Source: Bufo bufo
Taxonomy: Eukaryota > Chordata > Amphibia > Anura > Bufonidae
DNA length: 64,000 nucleotides
Assembly (NCBI RefSeq): GCF_905171765.1
Contig: NC_053395.1
Span: 188,111,577 to 188,175,576 of the forward strand
Direction: 5' to 3'
This document shows, one piece after another, positions 11,370 to 22,616 of the stretch; positions within the stretch are counted from its first letter, which is position 1, and every line of letters starts with the position of its first letter. The notes below the pieces were generated by a model, which was not told the origin of the DNA, did not search any database, and saw nothing but the letters and a program-made list of their open reading frames with translations. Position numbers and translations under genes: made by a program.

Positions 11370-11620
11370 GGCATGTCCTGTCTGCTGCAACTATATCCCT
11401 ATTACAGCTCAGGAGCATGTTCTTTCTGCTGAAGCTCTCTCCCTATCACAACTCAGTGGGTGTCTCTTTTCTGCTGCAGCTCTCTCCCTATCACTGCACA
11501 GGTGGTGTGTCCTATCTGCTGAAGCTCTCTCCCTACCACTGCACAGGGGGTGTGTCCTATCTGCTGCAGCTCTCTCCCTATCACAGCTCAGGGGATGTGT
11601 CCTTTCTGCTACAGCTGTCT
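11370..11620. repeat. ~46-bp tandem repeat inside the outer MITE
   Basis: About five diverged copies of a unit containing TCTGCTGCAGCTCTCTCCC followed by TATCAC and an A/GCTCAGG block. Related MITE copies (28760-28880, 38690-38815) carry fewer or different numbers of this module, so copy number has changed within the family. Confidence 0.75.
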
Positions 11621-11894
11621 CTCCATGTAATTTTCACAGCTTCTAACAGTAGATATGACTAGTGGCAGTTAACTGATATCATCCCACCTGGAGATGGCAC
11701 TGAGCATTTGTGACCACCTCAGTAGCTGGATGTGCACATTACGCTACATATTAAACATCAGCGCCATTAGAATGCAGTAAAGAGAATAATTCACAACTGG
11801 AGCATTTCTGTAGCAGAAAGTAAAGTACAAGACTAACTAGTTTTTAATGCTGAATTATTTTAAATAACATTTTATGGAGGCACGATCTCTTTAC

Positions 11895-12855
11895 AGATGC
11901 TCACTCCTCTCTAAACAATGTTTATATTAGAAATAACCGGAAGCATTTACGTCAGTTTTCAGACGATGAAATCTCCCCGCAGCTAAATCCTGCAGTATAC
12001 GGCTCACAATGCATGAATAGCGAGCAAAGACGTAAACGAGAGCCATTCCCCCTGAACGGATACAGCATTGCTCCAGGAGAACAATCTTCCTATCTTTGTC
12101 TTTACAATGTACGAAAGGAAAAAATAATAGGTTACGTTATGGGATATGCATTTATATGGGATGGATGACACAGAGCAATGTATTTAATATGCACTGCAAT
12201 CTTCAGGAATGTCCACTCAGAATTCTATTTTTTAACTTTTTCCCATTTAAAATCATCAATCTGGTGGAAATGAATTTTCAGATTTTGCCTGGTTCAGACA
12301 CAAGTTCCCACCGGGTATACCTAGTTGGTACATACATAGAAATCCTAAACCTCCATTGTAGATCTCAAGATCTCTTTATTATTCTATTTTCTGTACATGA
12401 TTATGGGGGCCGCCATCTTGCCTGAGCATTACGGCAGCTATGTAGACTATGGGAACCTGCACACACAACCCATCCTTACCATAACACCTCTTGACCTTCA
12501 GCTGTCTGCATGCCACCAATATTACCATAAGTTGACTAATGTGTCCCTACTTTCTTCCTCCTCCAGAACCTCCTCTAAATTGTTTCCCTATTTCTGTCAT
12601 TATCTTCAAGGGCCAAAATAGATGACCAAGCTCTGTCCACATGATAAGGGACACCCAAAAACTTGGGAACTCCTATGAATGGCTCTCTTACAATATTCCA
12701 TCATCGTTGGATACATGAGAATTCCTGTTCAATCATATTCCAAGTCCAACACGTGAATGTGATGGTGCCTAATTCACCAGGATCTCCCCTTAAATGGGTA
12801 TTTAAATTTAGGTCTTAACATTCTCATCAGTGAGGTTGAACCTCTGGTATCCTCG
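11895..12855. other. Unique AT-rich intron sequence, candidate conserved element
   Basis: No terminal repeats, palindromes or reading frame. The part around 12020-12200 (GGAGAACAATCTTCCTATCT; TATGCATTTATAT) reads like non-repetitive vertebrate intron and could hold a conserved non-coding element; that is inference only. Confidence 0.3.
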
Positions 12856-12863
12856 GCCATTAA

Positions 12864-15800
12864 CCACCTCAGCCCCCAGTGCTTAAACACCCTGAAAGAC
12901 CAGGCCACTTTTTACACTTCTGACCTACACTACTTTCACCGTTTATTGCTCGGTCATGCAACTTACCACCCAAATGAATTTTACCTCCTTTTCTTCTCAC
13001 TAATAGAGTTTTCATTTGGTGGTATTTCATTGCTGCTGACATTTTTACTTTTTTTGTTATTAATCGAAATTTAACGATTTTTTTTGCAAAAAAATGACAT
13101 TTTTCACTTTCAGTTGTAAAATTTTGCAAAAAAAACGAGATCCATATATAAATTTTGCTCTAAATTTATTGTTCTACATGTCTTTGATAAAAAAAAAATG
13201 TTTGGGTAAAAAAAAAATGGTTTGGGTAAAAGTTATAGCGTTTACAAACTATGGTACAAAAATGTGAATTTCCGCTTTTTGAAGCGGCTCTGACTTTCTG
13301 AGCACCTGTCATGTTTCCTGAGGTTCTACAATGTCCAGACAGTACAAACACCTCACAAATGACCCCATTTCGGAAAGTAGACACCCTAAGGTATTCGCTG
13401 ATGGGCATAGTGAGTTCATAGAACTTTTTATTTTTTGTCACAAGTTAGCAGAAAATGATGATTTTCTTTTTTTTTTTTTTTTTTCTTACAAAGTCTCATA
13501 TTCCACTAACTTGTGACAAAAAATAAAAAGTTCTATGAACTCACTATGCCCATCACGAAATACTTTGGGGTCTCTTCTTTCCAAAATGGGGTCACTTGTG
13601 GGGTAGTTATACTGACCTGGCATTCTAGGGGCCCAAATGTGTGGTAAGGAGTTTGAAATCAAATTCTGTAAAAAATGACCAGTGAAATCCGAAAGGTGCT
13701 CTTTGGAATATGGGCCCCTTTGCCCACCTAGGCTGCAAAAAAGTGTCACACATGTGGTATCTCTGTATTCAGGAGAAGTTGAGGAATGTGTTTTGGGGTG
13801 TCTTTTTACATATACCCATGCTGGGTGAGATAAATATCTTGGTCAAATGCCAACTATGTATAAAACAAATGGGAAAAGTTGTCTTTTGCCAAGATATTTC
13901 TCTCACCCAGCATGGGTATATGTAAAATGACACCCCAAAACACATTCCCCAACTTCTCCTGAGTACGGCGATACCACATGTGTGACACTTTTTTGCAGCC
14001 TAAATGCGCAAAGGGGCCCACATTCCTTTTATGAGGGCTTTTTTAGACATTTGGATCCCAGACTTCTTCTCACGCTTTAGGGCCCCTAGAATGCCAGGGC
14101 AGTATAAATACCCCACATGTGACCCCATTTTGGAAAGAAGACACCCCAAGGTATTCAATGAGGGGCATGGCGAGTTCATAGAATTTTTTTTTTTTTGCCA
14201 CAAGTTAGCGGAAATTGATTTTATTTATTTTTTTCTCACAAAGTCTCCCTTTTCCGCTAACTTGGGACAAAAATTTCAAACTTTCATGGACTCAATATGC
14301 CCCTCACGGAATACCTGGGGGTGCCTTCTTTCCAAAATGGGGTCACATGTGGTGTATTTATACTGCCCTGGCATTCTAGGGGCCCTAAAGCGTGAGAAGA
14401 AGTCTGGAATATAAATGTCTAAAAAATTTTACGCATTTGGATTCCGTGAGGGGTATGGTGAGTTCATGTGAGATTAAATTTTTTGACACAAGTTAGTGGA
14501 AGATGAGACTTTGTAAGAAAAAAAAAAAAAATTCCGCTAACTTGGGCCCAAAAAATGTCTGAATGGAGCCTTACAGAGGGGTGATCAATGACAGGGGGGT
14601 GATCAATGACAAGGGGGTGATCAATGACAGGGGGGTGATCAGGGAGTCTATATGGGGTGATCACCACAGTCATTGATCACGCCCCTGTAAGGCTCCATTC
14701 AGACGTCCGTGTGCGTTTTGAGGATCCGATCCATCTATCAGTGGATCCGTAAAAATCATGCGGACATCTGAATGGAGCTTTACAGGGGTGTGATCAATGA
14801 CAGGGGGGTGATCAATGACAGGGGGGTGATCAGGGAGTCTATATGGGGTGATCACCACAGTCATTGATCATGCCCCTGTAAGGCTCCATTCAGACGTTCG
14901 TGTGCGTTTTGCGGATCCGATCCATCTATCAGTGGATCTGTAAAAATCATGCGGACGTCTGAATGGAGCTTTACAGGGGGTTGATCAATGACAGGGGGGT
15001 AATCAATGACAGGGGGGTGATCAGGGAGTCTATATGGGGTGATCACCACAGTCATTGATCATGCCCCTGTAAGGCTCCATTCAGACGTCCGTGTGCGTTT
15101 TGCGGATCCGATCCATCTATCAGTGGATCCGTAAAAATCATGCGGACGTCTGAATGGAGCTTTACAGGGGGTTGATCAATGACAGGGGGGTAATCAATGA
15201 CAGGGGGGTGATCAGGGAGTCTATATGGGGTGATCACCACAGTCATTGATCATGCCCCTGTAAGGCTCCATTCAGACGTCCGTGTGCGTTTTGCGGATCC
15301 GATCCATCTATCAGTGGATCCGTAAAAATCATGCGGACGTCTGAATGGAGCTTTACAGGGGGTTGATCAATGACAGGGGGGTAATCAATGACAGTGGGGT
15401 GATCAGGGAGTCTATATGGGGTGATCACCACAGTCATTGATCATGCCCCTGTAAGGCTCCATTCAGACGTCCGTGTGCGTTTTGCGGATCCGATCCATCT
15501 ATCAGTGGATCCGTAAAAATCATGCGGACGTCTGAATGGAGCTTTACAGGGGGTTGATCAATGACAGGGGGGTAATCAATGACAGGGGGGTGATCAGGGA
15601 GTCTATATGGGGTGATCACCACAGTCATTGATCATGCCCCTGTAAGGCTCCATTCAGACGTCCGTGTGCGTTTTGCGGATCCGATCCATCTATCAGTGGA
15701 TCCGTAAAAATCATGCGGACGTCTGAATGGAGCTTTACAGGGGGTTGATCAATGACAGGGGGGTAATCAATGACAGGGGGGTAATCAGGGAGTCTATATG

Positions 15801-16188
15801 GGGTGATCAGGGGTGAACAAGGGTGAATAAGGGGTTAATAAGTGACGGGGGGGGGTGTAGTGTAGTGTGGTGCTTGGTGCAACATATTACTGAGCTACCT
15901 GTGTCCTCTGGTGGTCGATCCAAACAAAGGGGACCACCAGAGGACCAGGTAGCAGGTATATTAGACGCTGTTATCAAAACAGCTTCTAATATACCTGTTA
16001 GGGGTTAAAAAAAACACATCTCCAGCCTGCCAGCGAACGATCGCCGCTGGCAGGCTGGAGATCCACTTTCTTACCTTCCGTTCCTGTGAGCGCGGGCGCC
16101 TGTGTGCGCGCGTTCACAGGAAATCTCGCGTCTCGCGAGAGGACGCGCCGGCGCGTCCAGGAGGAATGAATCAACCACCTCCAGGACG
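12864..16188. mobile_element. Large TTAA-type non-autonomous transposon, copy 1 (right end lost)
   Basis: TTAA at 12860-12863 is followed by CCACCTCAGCCCCCAGTG, identical to the start of the 6.1-kb copy at 31695. The order is an AT-rich left part, palindromic modules (about 13330-14560), a 191-bp satellite (14570-15810), and a GC-rich tail with CCAGCCTGCCAGCGAACGAT. The right terminus is missing: at about 16188 the sequence passes into a truncated Tc1. All open frames here are shadows of the inverted modules. Confidence 0.85.
14570..15810. repeat. 191-bp satellite array, copy 1
   Basis: About six and a half head-to-tail units with an exact period of 191 bp. Each unit contains GGCTCCATTCAGACGTCCGT, its inverted partner GGACGTCTGAATGGAGC, and runs of GATCAATGACAGGGGGGT. 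The inverted pair resembles the termini of the hAT-like MITEs elsewhere in the window, so the unit probably arose from such an element. Confidence 0.92.
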
Positions 16189-16970
16189 CGTCTGTAGCCA
16201 CCTTTTGCTCTGATTACTGCTTTGCACACTCTTGGCATTCTCTTGATGAGCTTCAAGAGGTAGTCCCCTGAAATGGTTTTCACTTCACAGGTGTGCCCTG
16301 TCAGGTTTAATAAGTGGGATTTCTTGCCTTATAAATGAGGTTGGGACCATCAGTTGCGTTGAGGAGAAGTCAGGTGGATACACAGCTGATAGTCCTACTG
16401 AATATACTGTTAGAATTTGTATTATGGCAAGAAAAAAGCAGCTAAGTAAAGAAAAACGAGTGGCCATCATTACTTTAAAAAATGAAGGTCAGTCAGTCAG
16501 CCGAAAAATTGGGAAAACTTTGAAAGTAAGGGCTATTTGACCATGAAGGAGAGTGATGGGGTGCTGCGCCAGATGACCTGGCCTCCACAGTCACCGGACC
16601 TGAACCCAATCGAGATGGTTTGGGGTGAGCTGGACCACAGAGTGAAGGCAAAAGGGCCAACAAGTGCTAAGCATCTCTGGGAACTTCTTCAAGACTGTTG
16701 GAAGACCATTTCAGGGGACTACCTCTTGAATCTCATCAAGAGAATGCCAAGAGTGTGCAAAGCAGTAATCAAAGCAAAAGGTGGCTACTTTGAAGAACCT
16801 AGAATATGACATATTTTCAGTTGTTTTACATTTGTTTGTTATGTATATAATTCCACATGTGTTAATTCATAGTTTTGATGCCTTCAGTGTGAATCTACAA
16901 TTTTCATAGTCATGAAAATAAAGAAAACTCTTTGAATGAGAAGGTGTGTCTAAACCTTTGGTCTGTACTG
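16189..16970 (+). pseudogene. Deleted Tc1 transposon with transposase remnants
   Basis: The right end GGTCTGTACTG is followed by TA (16971-16972), as expected for Tc1. The plus strand keeps the transposase start at 16424 (MARKKQLSKEKRVAIITLKN), then an internal deletion near 16530 removes the rest of the DNA-binding part and most of the catalytic domain. The frame resumes with WPPQSPDLNPIEMVWGEL, the block bearing the last acidic residue of the DDE triad, and ends at 16807. The left part 16189-16282 is an inverted copy of the C-terminal coding region (about 16700-16795), reflecting the long terminal repeats of this Tc1 family. The outer left terminus is missing. It cannot be functional. Confidence 0.88.
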
Positions 16971-17042
16971 TACATTAAACTGTTGGCCGTACCCGCCGTT
17001 CTCAGTGGGTTCTGGCGACACTAATATGTATGGGGGCCTTAA

Positions 17043-17488
17043 AAGGGTTGTGCCACTTCAGCAAGTTGAATTTTATTATGTAGAGAAAGTTAATACAAGT
17101 CACTTACTAATGTATTGTGATTGTCCATATTGCCTCCTTTGCTGGCTGGATTCATTTTTCCATCACAGAAAACACTGCTTGTTTCCATGGTTATGACCAC
17201 CCTGCGGTGGTCGTGCTTGCACACTATAGTAAAAGGGCCAGCCTCTCTGGTGACCGGGACCGTGAGAGTGCACATAGGCTAGTGCTTTTTCTTATAGCAT
17301 GCAAGCACGGCCACCGCTGATGGATTGCAGGGTTTTCGTAACCATGGAAACGAGCAGTGTATAATGTGATGGAAAAATGAATCCAGCCAGCAAAGGAGGC
17401 AATATGGACAATCGCAATACATTAGGAAGTGCCTTGTATTAACTTTCTCTACATGATAAATGCTATTTACTGAAATGAGACAACCCCT
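17043..17488. mobile_element. T2-like MITE with long terminal inverted repeats
   Basis: TTAA at 17039-17042 and 17489-17492. The arms share GAGAAAGTTAATACAAG and TTCATTTTTCCATCACA in inverted orientation. A relative, truncated on the right, lies at 21659-21989. Confidence 0.8.
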
Positions 17489-18295
17489 TTAAGGGGGCTT
17501 TTACAACAGCATTAAAAGTGATGAATGACTTTTTTATACAGTTTGATCTACAAAGTAACTGTCCTCTGGGCAATAACCATAGATAATTTTTACTTATTTT
17601 TTCCCTTCAGTTTAGTTCTTCCATTGCAATATGCCACAAATACTGAAGACATTCATCTACAAACCCCCTGCCTTGTGCAGTCAAAAAAGGCAAATTTTCA
17701 TGTTCATTAAAATCGAAAAAAGAGAGCGATTAATTGTGGAAATGTAACATTTATGTAAGTGTCTGCGTCTTGAGGAAATCTAATTCCCTTATTTATTTTG
17801 TCTCTGAGCTTTGTTAAGGATATGTTTAACCATCTCAGAAGGCAGTCAATAATACCTCCTATGCAGAAAAAAAAGCTTTAGGCAAAAATCTGATTTAGTT
17901 TATTTTTAATGTATTCATTTCCCTATAAGCCTTGTTAATTAGACTATTAAACAAAATGGAAACATAACTAGCACATAAAATCTGTTTTTCTTGGATTCTC
18001 CCAGCGCGATCCTTACATTATAAGATAACCAGTGCTACCCTATCACCCAAAGACTGGGGATTCCTGGGGTTCCATCTAGACATGATAATAACATTTCTGT
18101 CCAATATTAAATCTAGAATCAAATGTGTCCAGAAGGTAAGCAGAGACCTCACGTTGTGCTACATGTGTACTTATATTCTTAATGCATAAAAATATGCAAC
18201 AAATCAAACCACAATACATACAGTCAATTTGTATTATTGCCTATATTTGGAAAGTCCCTTTCTTCGACTTTGGGCTACTATTAAGGACAGTATCC
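17489..18295. other. Unique AT-rich intron sequence, candidate conserved regulatory element
   Basis: No repeats recognised. The stretch 17510-17990 is AT-rich and contains homeodomain-like words (CGATTAATTG, TTAATTAGACTATTAA). By composition it is the best candidate in the window for a conserved non-coding element, but I cannot test conservation. A minus- or plus-strand exon was not found. Confidence 0.35.
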
Positions 18296-18973
18296 TGTCA
18301 GTCCCCTGGTTTTCACCCTTTAATCCCTGTACAGGAATCTGGACTTTGCTGCAGGTAAACCACCAGGCTGCTACCTCCTGCAGTATTCTCTGTATGATTG
18401 ACAGTTGACCCATGGCTTTGGTGATATGGTGAAGAGCATCAAGGGGTCAGGGATAGGCCAAGGTCAGGGCAGCTGGAGTACATGCTATATGGTAAACCGT
18501 TTGAGGTCAAATTAGGCAGCAAAGGGTCAATACGTCACGAACAGGTCAGGTCAGGCAGCAAAGGGTCAGAATCTAGTAAATGATACACGGCCAAACAACA
18601 GAACAGACACCTTTGCAAGATACTAGCATGCTAAAGAACCTATAGCTCAGGCACCCCCTCACAGGGTAAAGTGGCTAAAGTACCTCAGGGTAGCCTGCCA
18701 TTGGCTGGTGAAGATTAAGGTGCTCACGCTGGCCTTATAAGAGCCGAAGGAAGTGTGCATGCCCTACAGGCAGAGGAGAAGATGCCTTGCCCGCAAGCAG
18801 GCCTCAGCCTGGGTGGAGAGATAGAGCAATCACGGCAGCTGAGCGCTGACCGCTGCATATGTTGAGCAGAGCAGCAGTGACCGCAGACCACTGCTTTACC
18901 ACTGCTGTCGTGACTTTGTATGGTGGGGAAACACCTGCAAAATTCTGGCTACCTGAAAGTACCAGGATTACAA
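18296..18973. repeat. Possible solo LTR or LTR fragment
   Basis: Starts TGTCAGTCCCC and ends GATTACA, giving the TG...CA form of LTRs. It contains repeated GGCAGCAAAGGGTCA words and a TATA-like CCTTATAAGAGCC near 18734. No target duplication or internal retroelement genes are visible, so the assignment is tentative. Confidence 0.3.
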
Positions 18974-19450
18974 TCAAGGCCAATGTACTACATGACCAAA
19001 AAATAGAATATTTGCCAATATAATTGTCAAAAATGGAGCAATATGTAAGATCTCATCCTGCCGATACACTATCCATTTTCCAGTAATTGGTAAAAATTGG
19101 ACTGTGTACATCCTCCTGTAATTCTTTCTACTAGAGGACGAGCATGAACAGGTTGTCCCCGAGATGGTGCATACGCATTATTGGTCACTGCATGGGGTGG
19201 GCAGGCATAGTGCAGCTGCAGGAATGTCCATTGCTTCACAAGTAAGCTCTCCTAGAGTCACACTGGTGCCGATTTAGGACATGGGGACACAGAGAAGGTG
19301 GGTGAATGCAGTTAGTCTGTGTTTAGTATGTTTAGAAAAAAATAATTGGGATCGGAGTACAACTCCTTTTAAGTCCAATGAGACCTGAATACATCTTACA
19401 TGCAGTGTGCTCCCCCTGGTGGCAGCTGCAGCCAGACAGAATTCTGTTAT

Positions 19451-19915
19451 TTGAAGAGGCTGTCCCAAAAATAATATTCTGCATTTTTCAAGGCAGCACC
19501 TGGATATGAATACTTTTGTAATTACAAATGATTGAAAATTTAGACTAGCCTTGGAGTTGTTATAGCGCCACCTGCAGTTTGTCCTTTTTTTTACATCTCG
19601 GTCCACCTCGCTGAGGCGGTCGCACATGTTCAGTTCTGTCCTTAACTGCCACCAGCTGTATCTACTGTTAGAAACTGTGACAGTTACAGAGAGAGACAGA
19701 AGCCGCAGAAAGGACACACAACCTGGGAAAAGGACCCCTGAAAGGACACACCCTGCACTGCCAGCTTTAAATAAATCTAGCAGAGCAATTGGAGCAATGA
19801 ATGTGGAGATCTCTGGATCCATGTGAGGTTCAGGGCTGGTTCTAGCTTTGTTACAAAGAGGTTGTCATGTACTATATGTCTGATTCTTATTTTTTACATT
19901 AGTCATGGGATAAAC
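19451..19915. mobile_element. Diverged T2-like MITE ('GGATCCAGAGATC' family, inverted)
   Basis: Carries GGAGATCTCTGGATCCATGT and the upstream GCGCCACCTGC block in the same order as the copy at 38492-38960. Ends are degraded. The plus-strand and minus-strand frames here do not look coding. Confidence 0.6.
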
Positions 19916-19941
19916 TTGTCAATTTTTACTATGGCTTTGTA

Positions 19942-21575
19942 CAGTGGGATGCGAAAGTTTGGGCAACCTTGTTAATCGTCATGATTTTCCTATATAAATC
20001 GTTGGTTGTGACGATAAAAAAATGTCAGTTAAATATATCATATAGGAGACACACACAGTGATATTTGAGAAGTGAAATGAAGTTTATTGGATTTACAGAA
20101 AGTGTGCTATAATTGTTTAAACAAAATTAGGCAGGTGCATAAATTTGGGCACCACAAAAAAGAAATTAAATCAATATTTAGTAGATCCTCCTTTTGCAGA
20201 AATTACAGCCTCTAAACGCTTCCTGTAGGTTCCAATGAGAGTCTGGATTCTGGTTGAAGGTATTTTGGACCATTCCTCTTTACAAAACATCTTTAGTTCA
20301 ATCAGGTTTGATGGCTTCCGAGCATGGACAGCTCTCTTTAAGTCACACCACAGATTTTCAATTATATTCAGGTCTGGGGACTGAGATGGCCATTCCAGAA
20401 CGCTGTATTTGTTCCTCTGCATAAATGCCTTAGTGGATTTTGAGCAGTGTTTAGGGTCGTTCTCTTGTTGAAAGATCCAGCCCCGGTGCAGCTTCAGATT
20501 TGTCACTGATTCCTGGACATTGGTCTCCAGAATCTGCTGATACTGAGTGGAATCCATGCGTCCCTCAACTTTGACAAGATTCCCAGTCCCTGCACTGGCC
20601 ACACAGCCCCACAGCATGATGGAACCACCACTATATTTTACTGTAGGTAGCAGGTGTTTTTCTTGGAATGCGGTGTTCTTTTTCCTCCATGCATAACGCC
20701 CCTTATTATGGCCAAATAACTCAATTTTAGATTCATCAGTCCTCAGCACCTTATTCCAAAATGAAGCTGGCTTGTCCAAATGTGCTTTAGCCCACCTCAA
20801 GCGGCACTTTTTGTGCTGTGGGCAGAGAAAAGGCTTCCTCTGTATCACTCTCCATACAGCATCTCCTTGTGTAAAGTGTGCCGAATGGTTGAACGATGCA
20901 CAGTGACTCCATCTGCAGCAAGATGATGTAGGTCTTTGGTGCTGGTCTGTGGGTTGACTCTGACTGTTCTCACCATTCGTCGCTTCTGTCTATCCGAGAT
21001 TTTTCTTGGTCTGCCACTTCGAGCCTTAACTTGAACTGAGCCTGTGGTCTTCCATTTCCTCAATATGTTCCTAACTGTGGAAACAGACAGCTGAAATCTC
21101 TGAGACAGCTTTCTGTATCCTTCCCCTAAACCATGATGGTGAACAATCTTTGTCTTCAGGTCATTTGAGAGTTGTTTTGAGACCCCCATGTTGCTACTCT
21201 TCAGAGAAAATGAAAAGAGGAGGGAAACTTACAATTGACCCCCTTAAATACTCTTTCTCATAATTAGATTCACCTGTGTATGTAGGTCAGGGGTCACTGA
21301 GCTTACCAAGCCAATTTAAGTTCCAATAATTAGTTCTAAAGGTTTTGGAATCAATAAAATGACAACAGTGCCCAAATTTATGCACCTGCCTAATTTTGTT
21401 TAAACAATTATAGCACACTTTCTGTAAATCCAATAAACTTCATTTCACTTCTCAAATATCACTGTGTGTCTCCTATATGATATAATTAACTGACATTTTT
21501 TAGCGTAACAACCAACGATTTATACAGGAAAATCATGACGATTAACAAGGTTGCCCAAACTTTCGCATCCCACTG
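19942..21575 (-). mobile_element. Nearly full-length Tc1/mariner transposon
   Basis: The element is 1634 bp, flanked by TA at 19940-19941 and 21576-21577. It has long terminal inverted repeats of about 200 bp beginning CAGTGGGATGCGAAAGTTTG. A transposase gene lies on the minus strand between them. The arms still match closely, so the insertion is fairly young, but the transposase is broken. Confidence 0.95.
20171..21189 (-). pseudogene. Tc1 transposase, frameshifted, with altered catalytic triad
   Basis: Two adjoining frames, 20845-21189 (114 residues) and about 20171-20848 (225 codons), add up to the usual ~340 residues, so a single frameshift near 20846 splits the protein. The first part has the paired-like helix-turn-helix region and a GRPRK motif (residues 59-63). 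The second holds the catalytic domain with the first aspartate in VLRTDESKIELFG and the final glutamate in SPDLNIIENLW (codon 20357-20359). At the second catalytic position, 34 residues before that glutamate, the protein reads QQENDPKH: codon GAG at 20462-20464 gives glutamate where the DD34E family has aspartate. Both lesions predict no activity. Confidence 0.93.
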
Positions 21576-21658
21576 TATATTGAAAATGAAGCTAGGGCCA
21601 TTAACCCTTCACCTGTCATCGCTGCAAAAGTCACCTAATACCATTTTAGCTCAGTTTA

Positions 21659-21989
21659 TAAAGGGGTTGTATCACTTCAGCAAATGGCAGTTACTATGTA
21701 GATATTGTTAATACAAGGCACTTACTAATGTATTGTGATTGTCCATCCAGGGGTTATGACCACCGCTGCAGTGCAGATACGAAGTGGCCGGGACTGTGGG
21801 AGCGAACATTGACCGGCGCTTTTTCCTAGTGTGCAAGTACGGCCGCTTGCCGGATTGCAGGGTGGTCGTAACCATGGAAACGAGCAGTGTATAATGTGAT
21901 GGAAAAATGAATCCAGCCAGCACAGTAGGTAATATGGAGAATCACAATACATTAGTAATCGCCTTGTATTAACTTTCTCTACATGATAA
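21659..21989. mobile_element. T2-like MITE, right-truncated relative of 17043-17488
   Basis: Begins AAAGGGGTTGTATCACTTCAG and shares the GGAAACGAGCAGTGTATAAT and AACTTTCTCTACATGATAAA blocks. The right terminus is replaced by an AAT-rich retroelement tail at 21989. Confidence 0.7.
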
Positions 21990-22600
21990 ATAATAATAAT
22001 CTTTATTTATATAGCGGCGCTTTACATATTCCGCAGCGCTTTACAGTTCAGGGGTTCATGTTAGGATGGCCACTGGCTTCACCCCAGAAAGCCAGACCTC
22101 ACCGACTATGCCCCCAAACCGATAAACCACGCCCATGCCTCTGTGAAGCCACACCCCTGCCTATGTGAAGCCACGCCCCCTATCTCCGGCCGGGGGAAAA
22201 AACAAGGGGAGGAGAGGGAAGAACTTTCTGAGGGGAAGGTGAGCTGGGGGCAGATGGGGAGCTTCTCTCCCCCTCAGTCAGCCACAGGGAGCCATGTCTG
22301 CGGCTATAGTGACTGACTGGGGGTGAGAGAAGCCTGTCTGAGCGTGAGCTACTGAAAGGGTGGACATCCCTGTGTCTGTCCAGGCCCCAAGCCGGACGGA
22401 GGACAGGGAGCCAGAAAACCGTACTGTCCGGCCTAAAACCGGACGTCGGCTCACCCTAGTTCATGTACAAACAGTCATAAAACAGCAACAGACAAGTCTA
22501 TAATTACAACAAGAGGAATGAGGGCCCTGCTCACAAGAGCTTACAATCTATGAGTGAAAAGGGGTGACACAAAAGGTAAAAGTGCTTGCCATTTGCTCAA
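21989..22600 (-). repeat. Retroelement 3' tail repeat, split by a hAT insertion
   Basis: The outer pieces 21989-22061 and 22459-about 22600 read, on the minus strand, as a common frog repeat ending GCGCTATATAAATAAAGATT and an (ATT)n tail; the other piece carries GATTGTAAGCTCTTGTGAGC. Likely the 3' region of a LINE or SINE. No coding part remains. Confidence 0.6.
22062..22458. mobile_element. 397-bp hAT-like insertion
   Basis: Perfect 8-bp duplication GTTCATGT at 22054-22061 and 22459-22466. Ends are TAGGATGGCC and, inverted, TAGGGTGAGCC. No coding frame. It split the retroelement tail, so it is younger than it. Confidence 0.85.
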
Positions 22601-22616
22601 GTGAGACGTCCCCTTT

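Larger units (their letters stand above)
10587..11890. mobile_element. T2-like MITE ('GGATCCAGAGATC' family), split by another MITE
   Basis: TTAA at 10583-10586 precedes AGGGGTCAG. The right end near 11890 resembles the ...CACAACCCCTTTAA end of the relative at 28645-29127. Shared inner blocks are CTCACATGGATCCAGAGATC and the CTGCTGCAGCTCTCTCCCT repeats. Relatives lie at about 19451, 24456, 28645 and 38492. It is interrupted by the element at 10698-11348. Confidence 0.7.

Noticed and set aside
14670..15628. Series of 64-codon minus-strand frames, one per satellite unit
   Set aside because: The spacing is exactly the 191-bp satellite period, and the frames exist only because the unit happens to lack stops; no gene family is expected.
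14570..15810. CRISPR-like array
   Set aside because: Units are 191 bp with no repeat-spacer alternation, in vertebrate DNA.
21989..22053. tRNA- or snRNA-like gene near the GCGCTTTACA words
   Set aside because: The sequence matches the tail of a retroelement repeat and does not fold as a tRNA.
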